Source of the DNA: an uncultured Gammaproteobacteria bacterium
Lineage (GTDB): Bacteria > Pseudomonadota > Gammaproteobacteria > UBA6429 > Thiohalophilaceae
Length of the DNA stretch: 64,000 nucleotides
NCBI GenBank assembly: GCA_937967995.1
Contig: CALBTB010000010.1
Coordinates: 124,001 to 188,000 of the forward strand
Direction of reading: 5' to 3'
In this document: one piece after another, positions 44,843 through 53,185 of the stretch
Layout of the letters: each line of letters begins with the position of its first letter
How positions within the stretch are numbered: position 1 is the first letter of the stretch
Notes under the pieces: model-generated
What the model saw: the letters and a program-made list of their open reading frames with translations, nothing else
What the model was told of the DNA's origin: nothing
Database searches by the model: none
Made by a program: the position numbers and the translations under genes

Positions 44843-45046
44843 CTAGATTGGAGATGGATTGGGCTGTATCAGGCCAGCTTTATAACTGGCATAAACCAGT
44901 ATTATCAGAGCGATTGACAGGATAACACGCATGGTGAGAGCCCGTAGTGTTCTGTCGCTCTGGCCCTTGTCCTTGACCAGGGTATATAACGCAGTAAACA
45001 GGCTGAATATGATTAGCAGGAGTAATCCAACAATGATGATCTTCAT
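44843..45046 (-). CDS. Twin-helix DUF2909 protein
   Basis: 67 residues, two hydrophobic helices (IIIVGLLLLIIFSLFTALYT, VILSIALIILVYASY) joined by a short charged loop VKDKGQSDRT. A protein of this type lies here in opposite orientation in the Pseudomonas cox cluster too. Function unknown, perhaps oxidase assembly. Confidence 0.85.
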   Translation of the reverse strand: MKIIIVGLLLLIIFSLFTALYTLVKDKGQSDRTLRALTMRVILSIALIILVYASYKAGLIQPNPSPI

Positions 45047-45097
45047 GACAGGCCCCGGTATAGTTTAGACAGATAGTATATACGAATTAATAGACCT

Positions 45098-45835
45098 ATG
45101 CGTATCGCAGGATTCGTTTTTCAGCCTCGCCTGGTACCGACATTAGTGACCATTATGTTGCTACCGGTGCTGATATCACTGGGATTCTGGCAACTGAGTC
45201 GAATGCAGGAAAAACAACAGATACAGAATGAGCAGCAGAAAATGGCATCTGCACCTGTCCTTGAGATGACGCCGGATACAGAAATCGATTCGGCATCAGC
45301 GTACAGACAGTTGAGAGTATCCGGGCAGTTTTTACCTGAGTACACCATCTACGTTGATAACAAGGTCGTCAATGGTGAAGTGGGCTATGAGGTGGTCATG
45401 CCGTTTCGCATAAATGGGAGTAATAGTGCAGTGCTGGTAAATCGTGGCTGGATTCGTGCACATGCTACTCGGCAAACATTGCCGAAAGTTACTACACCCA
45501 GTGGTAAAATCAGCCTGGAAGGTGTTGCCAGATTTAATACCAAAGATGTAGTGAGCTTTGGCAGTGGTAACCGGTTAGGCAAGGACTGGCCTGCACTGGT
45601 CAGATGGATAGATATCGCAAGTTTACAACAGGACATGCAATTTAAATTAAAGCCATTTTTATTTATGCAACAGACAGATGTCAAAGATGGACTGGTGCGT
45701 GACTGGAAAATATTGAATTCACCGCCAGAAAAGAACCTGAGTTATGCAGTACAATGGTTCGCATTAGCGACAGCATTGCTGTTGATTTACATTATAGTCA
45801 ATACACGAAAAGTAAGACCTGAACTGGATAAGTAA
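45098..45835 (+). CDS. SURF1 family oxidase biogenesis protein
   Basis: 245 residues. SURF1 layout: an N-terminal helix (VTIMLLPVLISLGFWQLSRM), a soluble domain with YVDNKVVNGEVGYEVVMPFR and VLVNRGWI, and a C-terminal helix (YAVQWFALATALLLIYI). It helps insert heme a into the oxidase. Stop overlaps the next start (TAATG). Confidence 0.95.
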   Translation: MRIAGFVFQPRLVPTLVTIMLLPVLISLGFWQLSRMQEKQQIQNEQQKMASAPVLEMTPDTEIDSASAYRQLRVSGQFLPEYTIYVDNKVVNGEVGYEVVMPFRINGSNSAVLVNRGWIRAHATRQTLPKVTTPSGKISLEGVARFNTKDVVSFGSGNRLGKDWPALVRWIDIASLQQDMQFKLKPFLFMQQTDVKDGLVRDWKILNSPPEKNLSYAVQWFALATALLLIYIIVNTRKVRPELDK

Positions 45836-46452
45836 TGGATGAATCACAAATCAAGGCGCGAAATCGCTCACGTTTATCGTTAATTTTACTGGTGCTGGTT
45901 TTTGTCGCGCCAATTATTCTGGCATTCATCGTGTCAAAGAATAAATCGCTACAACCAGAGAATACAAAAAATTATGGTGAGCTGGTACAACCTGCCAGTC
46001 CACTACCGGAGTTTTCGATAAAAACGATCGACGATAAACCGTTTACCCTGCAGGACATGCAACGTAAATGGTCGCTGGTTTATCTTGCCGATGGGCAATG
46101 TGATAACGCATGTCAGGAAAGCCTGGTCAAGATGCGTGATGCCAGACTGGCACAATCAGGCGAAGCGTTACGTGTTCAGTACTACCTTGTTTTTACCGCT
46201 CCCCCGGTTGCTGATGGACTTACCGGGATTCTGGAACAACATCCCAGGCTGAATATACTGCAGGCTGGTGAATCGTCTGACATCTTGTTAAAAACATTTC
46301 AAGGGTCGGTGCATGGCCAGGCATCACAGACAGGAAATGTGTACCTGGTCGATCCGATCGGAAATGTCATGATGTATTACCCACCCGGTTTCAAGGGGAA
46401 TGGCCTGGTTCGCGATCTCAAACATCTTTTGCACTGGTCACAGATTGGGTAG
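45835..46452 (+). CDS. SCO-like membrane-bound thioredoxin-fold protein
   Basis: 205 residues, one N-terminal helix (LSLILLVLVFVAPIILAF). The soluble part is a thioredoxin fold of the SCO type: C89-x3-C93 in QCDNACQESLV and NVYLVDPIGN near the end. The copper-binding His expected five residues before the Tyr of this strand is a Gln (SQTGNVYLVD). So it may bind copper differently or act on disulfides. In Pseudomonas an uncharacterised protein of this sort stands here. Confidence 0.75.
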   Translation: MDESQIKARNRSRLSLILLVLVFVAPIILAFIVSKNKSLQPENTKNYGELVQPASPLPEFSIKTIDDKPFTLQDMQRKWSLVYLADGQCDNACQESLVKMRDARLAQSGEALRVQYYLVFTAPPVADGLTGILEQHPRLNILQAGESSDILLKTFQGSVHGQASQTGNVYLVDPIGNVMMYYPPGFKGNGLVRDLKHLLHWSQIG

Positions 46453-46482
46453 TGCCACGAGAAATGGTAAAATCTACAGATT

Positions 46483-47388
46483 ATGAATGAACAGGTCGAA
46501 CAGGTTGGGGCGTCAGGTTTGTCACGGTTGTGCCGTGACTATTATGACCTATGTAAACCCAAGGTCGTTGGTCTGATCGTTTTCACGGCAGTAGTCGGTA
46601 TGTTTCTGGCTACACCTGGATTACCGCCATTATCGGCATTAATTTTTGGCACGCTGGGTATCGGACTGGCTGCCGCATCTGCCGCCGCCATTAACCAGAT
46701 CGTTGATCAGAAAATTGATGCCGATATGCGGCGCACCAGTCATCGGCCGTTACCCACTGGTCATTTGACTAACCGTGAAGCACTGGCGTTTGCACTGGTC
46801 ATCGGCGCGATTGCCATGGCGATCCTGGTGATATTCGTTAATGTGCTGACGGCCGTACTCACCTTCTTTTCGCTGATTGGCTATGCGGTCATCTATACGA
46901 TGTATCTTAAGCGGGCGACGCCGCAAAATATCGTAATTGGTGGCGCTGCCGGTGCGGCACCTCCGGTTCTTGGCTGGACTGCGGTCACCGGGACAATCGA
47001 TCCGAATAGCCTCTGGCTGTTTCTGATTATTTACGCCTGGACACCACCGCATTTCTGGGCGCTGGCGATTCACCGCCGTGATGAATATGCAAAGGTGGAT
47101 ATTCCGATGCTGCCGGTTACTCACGGGATCGAGCTAACCCGCCTGCATGTGTTGCTCTATACCATTATATTAATCATCGTTACTATCTTTCCTTATCTGG
47201 TCCGTATGAGCGGGCCGGTTTACCTGATCTCGACTATAATCCTGGATGCGATATTTCTGTACTATGTCATCAAGCTGCAGAAAGGTGTCGAAGCCGGGAT
47301 TGCAATGAAAACTTTCGGGTTTTCAATCATTTATCTAATGCTTCTGTTTGCCGCGCTGCTGATCGATCACTACATTCCGTATTCCTGA
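46483..47388 (+). CDS. ctaB: Protoheme IX farnesyltransferase (heme O synthase)
   Basis: Converts heme B to heme O. 301 residues, polytopic UbiA family. Asp motifs NQIVDQKIDADMRRT and YAWTPPHFWALAIHRRDEYAKVDIPMLP. Also called cyoE/ctaB. ctaA, which oxidises heme O to heme A and normally stands before this gene, is absent. Confidence 0.97.
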   Translation: MNEQVEQVGASGLSRLCRDYYDLCKPKVVGLIVFTAVVGMFLATPGLPPLSALIFGTLGIGLAAASAAAINQIVDQKIDADMRRTSHRPLPTGHLTNREALAFALVIGAIAMAILVIFVNVLTAVLTFFSLIGYAVIYTMYLKRATPQNIVIGGAAGAAPPVLGWTAVTGTIDPNSLWLFLIIYAWTPPHFWALAIHRRDEYAKVDIPMLPVTHGIELTRLHVLLYTIILIIVTIFPYLVRMSGPVYLISTIILDAIFLYYVIKLQKGVEAGIAMKTFGFSIIYLMLLFAALLIDHYIPYS

Positions 47389-47497
47389 CCCGCGAAAGGC
47401 CCGGGTTGCTGTAACAGCTTGATTTTTTAGGTGTTTTTCAGCTTAACCTGCATTTACATAAATTTCAGTTGATCCAGAAATACCACACATTTACAAT

Positions 47498-47513
47498 ATA
47501 AGCATATGCTTAT
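47498..47513. promoter_or_regulatory. 16-bp perfect palindrome upstream of ccoN
   Basis: ATAAGCATATGCTTAT ends 56 nt before the ccoN start codon. Fully self-complementary. It may be the operator that governs the cbb3 operon; it does not match an Fnr/Anr box. Confidence 0.4.
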
Positions 47514-47521
47514 CTACTACT

Positions 47522-47550
47522 GGGCCTGGTTATGTTGTGACCGGGCCTTT
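47522..47550 (+). terminator. Hairpin in the ccoN leader
   Basis: GGCCTGGT pairs with ACCGGGCC (one G-T wobble) around a 9-nt loop, then TTTCT. It ends about 20 nt before ccoN, so it is either the terminator of ctaB or a leader/attenuator element. Confidence 0.45.
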
Positions 47551-47569
47551 CTGCACTTTGAGGACTGTT

Positions 47570-49024
47570 ATGTCAGCGTTAGCACATACAAGTACGACAT
47601 CATATAACTACGAGATTATTCGCAAGTTTGCCGTGATGGCCGTGATCTGGGGTGCGCTCGGTATGTTCGTCGGTGTGTACATTGCACTGGAACTGGCCTG
47701 GCCGATTTTTAACTTTGATACACCCGCCATTACCTTTGGACGTTTACGCCCGGTACACACAACTCTGGTGATTTTCGGATTCGGTGGCAGTGCTCTGTTC
47801 GCAACGTCTTATTACGTCGTGCAGCGTACCTGTCAGGTGAGACTGCCATCCGACATGATGGCCAACTTTACATTCTGGGGCTGGCAACTTTCTATAGGCC
47901 TGGCCGCGATCAGTTACATGATGGGATTCACCCAGGCGCGCGAGTATGCAGAAATGGTCTGGCCGATTGACCTGCTGATTGCCGTCACCTGGATTGTGTA
48001 TTTCCTGGTATTTGTACAAACACTGCAAAAGCGCAGCCAGCCACATATCTACGTGGCGAACTGGTTCTTCCTGGCCTTTATTCTGGCGACAGCGATTCTG
48101 CATATTTTTAACAACATGGAAGTACCGATCAGTTTCTTCAGTCTTAAGTCTTACAGTTTGCATGCCGGTGTACAGGATGCCATGACACAGTGGTGGTATG
48201 GCCATAATGCAGTTGGTTTCTTCCTGACTGCTGCGTTTCTTGGCATGATGTATTACTTCGTACCAAAGCAGGCCGGTCGTCCGGTTTATTCATACCGGCT
48301 TTCTATCATTCACTTCTGGGCGCTGGTCTTTTTATATATGTGGGTAGGTGCACACCATCTTCACTGGACGGCACTGCCTGACTGGACCTCAACCCTGGCT
48401 GCCACGTTCTCGATTCTGTTATTACTGCCGTCATGGGGTGGCATGATCAACGGTATCATGACGCTGTCCGGCGCCTGGGATAAATTAAGAACTGACCCGG
48501 TAATTCGATTCCTTATTGTGGCGCTGTCTTTCTATGGCATGTCCACATTTGAAGGGCCGCTGATGTCACTGAAAAGTGTCAATGCCCTGTCGCACTATAC
48601 TGACTGGACCATCGGTCACGTGCATTCCGGTGCACTGGGCTGGGTAGCCATGATCACCATCGGTTCGTTCTACCACATGATCCCGCGCCTGTGGGAAACC
48701 AGGATGTACAGCACACGTCTGATCTATCTGCACTTCTGGTTGGCCACAATCGGTATCGTGCTGTATATCAGTGCCATGTGGGTAGCCGGTATTGGTCAGG
48801 GCCTGATGCTGCGTGCATTCGATGAGTACGGCAATCTCGCTTATACATTTATCGAAACCGTGGCGTTCTTAAAAGAACCATACGTTGTACGCGCGATTGG
48901 CGGTGTATTCTTTGTCGCAGGTATGTTCATCATGGTGTTCAATGTATTTATGACCATTCTGCAGTCACGTCGCGAACGTGAAATGCTCGAAGCCAAGCTT
49001 GCCAGCAAGATGGCCAGTGCGTAA
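47570..49024 (+). CDS. ccoN: cbb3-type cytochrome c oxidase subunit I
   Basis: 484 residues from the ATG at 47570, which has GAGGA 6 nt upstream; an open 11-codon extension upstream is not needed. C-family heme-copper oxidase, with six His ligands in segments RPVHTTLVIFGFGG, WYGHNAVGFFLTA, HHLHWTALP and HVHSGALGW. High oxygen affinity for microaerobic respiration. Confidence 0.98.
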   Translation: MSALAHTSTTSYNYEIIRKFAVMAVIWGALGMFVGVYIALELAWPIFNFDTPAITFGRLRPVHTTLVIFGFGGSALFATSYYVVQRTCQVRLPSDMMANFTFWGWQLSIGLAAISYMMGFTQAREYAEMVWPIDLLIAVTWIVYFLVFVQTLQKRSQPHIYVANWFFLAFILATAILHIFNNMEVPISFFSLKSYSLHAGVQDAMTQWWYGHNAVGFFLTAAFLGMMYYFVPKQAGRPVYSYRLSIIHFWALVFLYMWVGAHHLHWTALPDWTSTLAATFSILLLLPSWGGMINGIMTLSGAWDKLRTDPVIRFLIVALSFYGMSTFEGPLMSLKSVNALSHYTDWTIGHVHSGALGWVAMITIGSFYHMIPRLWETRMYSTRLIYLHFWLATIGIVLYISAMWVAGIGQGLMLRAFDEYGNLAYTFIETVAFLKEPYVVRAIGGVFFVAGMFIMVFNVFMTILQSRREREMLEAKLASKMASA

Positions 49025-49041
49025 TTGCGAGGTAAAACACT

Positions 49042-49791
49042 ATGCGACATGAAAAAATTGAAACGAATGCCGGTCTGCTGATTGTCCTGACACTGGTAGT
49101 AATCAGTATCGGCGGTCTGGTTGAGATCATTCCCTTGTACTTCATCGATGAAACCATTGAAGAAGTCAAAGTCTCCGGTGTTGAGACGGTGCGACCATAC
49201 ACGCCACTTGAATTGCGTGGTCGCGATATCTATCAACGTGAAGGTTGTTATACCTGTCATTCACAGATGATTCGGCCGTTTCGTGATGAGAAACTGCGTT
49301 ACGGTCATTATTCACTGGCAGCGGAATCCAAATACGATCACCCGTTCCAGTGGGGTTCGAAACGTACCGGTCCTGATCTGGCCCGGGTTGGAAATAAATA
49401 CTCCAATGAATGGCATGTTCAGCACCTGATTGCACCACGTTCTGTTGTGGCAGAATCGATCATGCCGAATTACCCGTGGCTGATAGAAAACAAGCTTGCC
49501 TATAACGACATCGCTGAGCGTTTAAAAGCCTTAAAGCTGGTGGGTGTGCCTTATTCAAGAACGCAGGCTGAGTATGAGGAAAACGTCAAACGATTTGGTG
49601 AAGACGTAGCAAGCTTGCTGGATATCAACCGTGCTGAGGAAAACCTCATAAAGCAGGCGGAGCAGGGTAATTATGATGGAATGCCCGGCGTCATTACTGA
49701 AATGGATGCCATGGTTGCATACCTGCAGGTACTGGGCACCATGGTGGATTTCAAACAGTTTGAAGACGGCCATTTCGCCACATTCAGGTAA
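49042..49791 (+). CDS. ccoO: cbb3-type oxidase subunit II (monoheme cytochrome c)
   Basis: 249 residues, one N-terminal helix (LLIVLTLVVISIGGLVEIIPLY) and a heme motif CYTCHSQMIRPF. Length slightly above the usual 200-230. Follows ccoN by 17 nt. Confidence 0.97.
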   Translation: MRHEKIETNAGLLIVLTLVVISIGGLVEIIPLYFIDETIEEVKVSGVETVRPYTPLELRGRDIYQREGCYTCHSQMIRPFRDEKLRYGHYSLAAESKYDHPFQWGSKRTGPDLARVGNKYSNEWHVQHLIAPRSVVAESIMPNYPWLIENKLAYNDIAERLKALKLVGVPYSRTQAEYEENVKRFGEDVASLLDINRAEENLIKQAEQGNYDGMPGVITEMDAMVAYLQVLGTMVDFKQFEDGHFATFR

Positions 49792-49797
49792 AACACA

Positions 49798-49989
49798 ATG
49801 ACAGAATTACTGACCTGGTTTACATCGATGGAATTCACCAAGCCGTTTGCGCTGGTGCTGTTCTTCGTGACTTTCGTCAGTATTATTGCTTATGTTTATC
49901 TGGGAAAGGATCGTAGCAAACGATTCGAGAGTTATCGGTATATTCCGCTGCAGGAATCTGATGAAAAGTGCAATGAGAAAGAATCATGA
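49798..49989 (+). CDS. ccoQ: cbb3-type oxidase subunit CcoQ
   Basis: 63 residues, one helix (FALVLFFVTFVSIIAYVYLG) followed by a polar tail (KDRSKRFESYRYIPL). Small stabilising subunit of the cbb3 oxidase. Overlaps ccoP by 4 nt. Confidence 0.93.
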   Translation: MTELLTWFTSMEFTKPFALVLFFVTFVSIIAYVYLGKDRSKRFESYRYIPLQESDEKCNEKES

Positions 49990-50900
49990 GTGAAGACAAG
50001 CAAAAACGTACAGTTCAGACAACAGGCCATGCCTGGGATGGTGACATCCAGGAATTCAACAACCCATTACCGACCTGGTGGCTATGGGGCTTTTACCTAA
50101 CGGTGGTTTTTGCTGTTATTTACTGGTTTTTATATCCTGCCTGGCCGGTCGGTGAGGGTTACACCAAAGGTGTGGCAAATGAAATCGAGTACGTGACCGC
50201 GGAAGGCAAAACAGTTAAGACCCACTGGAATACACGCGCACTGTATCAGCAGGAACTACAGATGGCCCGCCAGAAGCAGGCCGAGTATCAGCAGCAACTA
50301 GCGGGTAAATCCTACAAGGAAATTCTGTCTGATCCCGGGAAGCGTGAATATGCATTTTCTGTAGCGAATGTGTTGTTTGCAGATAACTGTGCCGCCTGTC
50401 ATCAGGATGGTGGTGCCGGGTTAGCCGGTATGTATCCGAACCTGGTTGATGATGACTGGTTATGGGGCGGCAGCTTCGAACAGATCCAGGCCAGTATCAG
50501 TGATGGTCGAAATGGTTCAATGCCCGGCTTTAAAAAACGTCTATCCGAGCAACAGCTCGATGACGTATCCGAGTATGTACTGAGCCTGTCCGAGCAACAT
50601 CGTCATCCGGCGATGGCCAAACGCGGTGAGTCTATTTTTAATGGTGATGGTGGCTGTTTCGCCTGTCATACCAAAGCAGCGACCGGTAACCCGGCGATGG
50701 GAGCGGCCAACCTGACCGATAAAATCTGGACGGTTGCCGTTGTCGATCCCGCGATGTCCTATACAGAGAAAAAGGACGCCGTTAAACAAGTCATCAGCAA
50801 CGGTATCAAACGTACCATGCCGGCCTGGAAGTCCCGTTTCAATGAACTTGAAATCAGGATGCTGGCACTTTACGTTCACGAACTTGGTGGAGGCGAGTGA
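49986..50900 (+). CDS. ccoP: cbb3-type oxidase subunit III (diheme cytochrome c)
   Basis: 304 residues. N-terminal domain FNNPLPTWWLWGFYLTVVFA, then two heme motifs CAACHQDGG and CFACHTKAA, each with a distal Met region (GMYPNLV, MPAWKSRF). Electron entry subunit of the oxidase. Confidence 0.97.
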   Translation: MSEDKQKRTVQTTGHAWDGDIQEFNNPLPTWWLWGFYLTVVFAVIYWFLYPAWPVGEGYTKGVANEIEYVTAEGKTVKTHWNTRALYQQELQMARQKQAEYQQQLAGKSYKEILSDPGKREYAFSVANVLFADNCAACHQDGGAGLAGMYPNLVDDDWLWGGSFEQIQASISDGRNGSMPGFKKRLSEQQLDDVSEYVLSLSEQHRHPAMAKRGESIFNGDGGCFACHTKAATGNPAMGAANLTDKIWTVAVVDPAMSYTEKKDAVKQVISNGIKRTMPAWKSRFNELEIRMLALYVHELGGGE

Positions 50901-50958
50901 TACCCGTTTGCTGCGCCTGTTGTTGAACGGCGCATGATTTGCAGCGGGTTGATTGGAC

Positions 50959-52365
50959 ATGACTGCATCACAACAATCAGCCCACTATGTTCAAAGCCGG
51001 ATTCCGGTTTTTCCACGTTCCGTCAAAGGCCGGTTTCGTCATATTAAAACCGGCATCCTGATTCTTGCCTACAGCGTTTATTTTCTGTTGCCCTGGATGC
51101 CATGGTCGCGTGATATTGGTCCGGATCAGGCCGTCCTGTTTGATATCGTTGGGCGTAAATTCTATATATTCGACCTGGTTGTGTATGCACAGGATATCTT
51201 CTGGCTGGCAGGATTTCTGATCATCGCTGCATTTCTTCTGTTTTTCGTCACCGGACTCGCCGGGCGTGTTTTCTGTGGTTATTTCTGCTTCCAGACATTA
51301 TGGACAGACGTGTTTATCTTTATCGAACGGCTTGTACAGGGTGAACGCAACCAGAGAATGAAACTGGCCGGTGCTCCCTGGCATACAAAAAAAATAATTT
51401 TAATGGGCACGACCTGGCTGCTGTGGTTACTGGTCGGGTTTATCACCGGCCTGTCGTTTACGCTCTACTGGGGTGATGCACAGGCACTTGTGGTTGAATT
51501 CTTTAACGGGCAGGCACCATTTCCGGCTTATGCCACCACGTTATTCCTGACTGTTACGACTTTTGTGATGGCCGGCATTGCGAGGGAGCAGGTCTGTACA
51601 TATATGTGTCCCTATGCGCGATTCCAGAGCGCCATGTTTGACAAAAATACGCTGGTTATCGCCTACAATGAATCGCGTGGTGAACGCGAGTGTGGTCGTT
51701 GCAAACCGGACAGACAAAACCAGTCGCGCGAGTATCGTCAGCAACAGGGCCTGGGTGATTGCATTGATTGTGGTTATTGTGTGCAGGTTTGCCCGGTCGG
51801 CATTGATATTCGCAATGGCCTGCAGTACCAGTGTATTTCATGTGCCTTGTGTGTGGATGCCTGTAATACGATTATGGATGCCATAAAATATCCACGTGGA
51901 TTGATTCGATATACGTCGGAAAACCAGCAAGGCACAGTCTGGCAACGTTGGTTTACGATCAAGAACATCGGCTATGCCCTCGCAATTCTGGTCACGACCG
52001 CACTGCTGATTGTCAGTATTGCCGGCAGGGCACAGCATGAATTGCATATACAGCAGTTACGTCAGCCGCTTTATGTTGTACAGTCAGACGGTCGAATTCA
52101 GAATCGTTATACGCTCAAGCTGGTGAACAAGGAAAATCGTCCACGACGCTTTGAAATTTCGATTCGGGACTTTGCCGATGCAGAGCTGGACGTCAGACCC
52201 GAAGCGGTGATCGACATCGAGCCGGGCAGGCAGGTGACCGTTCAGGCCAGGGTATTTTCCGTACATAATCAGCAATCGGCGCATACACGCCGGTTTGAAT
52301 TTATTGCAAGCAGTGGCGATGATGTCACTTTACGTGAATCAGCCACGTTTTTTTATCCAGAGTAA
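50959..52365 (+). CDS. ccoG: cbb3 oxidase accessory ferredoxin-like protein CcoG (RdxA/FixG)
   Basis: 468 residues from the ATG at 50959. Membrane helices at the start, the Cys-rich segment FCGYFCFQTLW, then two 4Fe-4S motifs CIDCGYCVQVCPVGIDI and CISCALCVDAC, and a C-terminal beta domain. A Cu(II) reductase linked to copper delivery to CuB. Confidence 0.97.
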   Translation: MTASQQSAHYVQSRIPVFPRSVKGRFRHIKTGILILAYSVYFLLPWMPWSRDIGPDQAVLFDIVGRKFYIFDLVVYAQDIFWLAGFLIIAAFLLFFVTGLAGRVFCGYFCFQTLWTDVFIFIERLVQGERNQRMKLAGAPWHTKKIILMGTTWLLWLLVGFITGLSFTLYWGDAQALVVEFFNGQAPFPAYATTLFLTVTTFVMAGIAREQVCTYMCPYARFQSAMFDKNTLVIAYNESRGERECGRCKPDRQNQSREYRQQQGLGDCIDCGYCVQVCPVGIDIRNGLQYQCISCALCVDACNTIMDAIKYPRGLIRYTSENQQGTVWQRWFTIKNIGYALAILVTTALLIVSIAGRAQHELHIQQLRQPLYVVQSDGRIQNRYTLKLVNKENRPRRFEISIRDFADAELDVRPEAVIDIEPGRQVTVQARVFSVHNQQSAHTRRFEFIASSGDDVTLRESATFFYPE

Positions 52366-52384
52366 CTATACTGTCAACACTACC

Positions 52385-53185
52385 ATGAATCTTCTTATTA
52401 CATTACCTGTCGGCGTTCTTATCATTCTTGGGGCATTTGCACTGCTCAACTGGTGTTTTCGACTCGGCCTGTTTCCTACTGCAGGGATACTGACGGCAGC
52501 GACGATTCTGATTTACGGCATCATTGTCACCGTTAGCTGGCCCGGTGCGGATGTGTTTGCCATTCATCTGGCTGTTTACTTAATGTCTATCTATGCCGTT
52601 ACGGTAATCACGCACAGCCGAACGGGTAAGGCACGCTGGCACTGGGGTCCGGCATTGATCGTCGGATTCTTTGTGTTTGTTATCATGGTCAATTCGGTGT
52701 TTATCTTTCTGGCCCAGTCGGGTCTGAGTCCGGAGTGGGCGAAACGCCTGTTACCTGAACCCGCCGGTAGTGAATCGGTGCAATCACATTTTCCCGGTAC
52801 CGTCAGTCATGATTTTCGTGAAAAAGGCATGCAATTTAATGAATACCGGGAGCAGCGTCTTGCGCAGATGAAACAGGGCTGGCAGGTACGAATCGGTTGG
52901 CAGGATCCGGCCGTTGTCGGTAAGCAAAATACGCTTGTGCTTGAAGTGCTGGATGCTGACGGTTTGCCGATCGATAATGCAGCAGTGAGCGGTAAAATGA
53001 TCTTTCCCGGTGATATGCGACTCGATCAGGCATTCAGCATGACATATGAATATAAAGGTCACTATCTTGCTAATCTGCGTATGCCGGTAGCCGGAAAGTG
53101 GGATGCGGTGATCCTGATTACACGTGAAGATCAAAAACATGAAATACGTGCTGCGACGCTGGTGGGTGAAACGCATTCCCAATGA
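52385..53185 (+). CDS. ccoH: FixH/CcoH-like protein with extra N-terminal helices
   Basis: 266 residues from the ATG at 52385. Residues from about 85 form the FixH unit: a helix (WGPALIVGFFVFVIMVNSV) and the periplasmic FixH domain (KQGWQVRIGWQDPA, GKWDAVILITRE). The first 80 residues add about three hydrophobic segments (LITLPVGVLIILGAFALL, AGILTAATILIYGIIVTV, FAIHLAVYLMSIYAVTVI) absent from ordinary FixH of about 160-180 residues. Overlaps ccoI by 4 nt. Confidence 0.88.
   Translation: MNLLITLPVGVLIILGAFALLNWCFRLGLFPTAGILTAATILIYGIIVTVSWPGADVFAIHLAVYLMSIYAVTVITHSRTGKARWHWGPALIVGFFVFVIMVNSVFIFLAQSGLSPEWAKRLLPEPAGSESVQSHFPGTVSHDFREKGMQFNEYREQRLAQMKQGWQVRIGWQDPAVVGKQNTLVLEVLDADGLPIDNAAVSGKMIFPGDMRLDQAFSMTYEYKGHYLANLRMPVAGKWDAVILITREDQKHEIRAATLVGETHSQ

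Noticed and set aside
47389..47569. Fnr/Anr box upstream of ccoN
   Set aside because: TTGATCCAGAAATA and TTGATTTTTT contain only the left half site; the right half ATCAA is missing in both.
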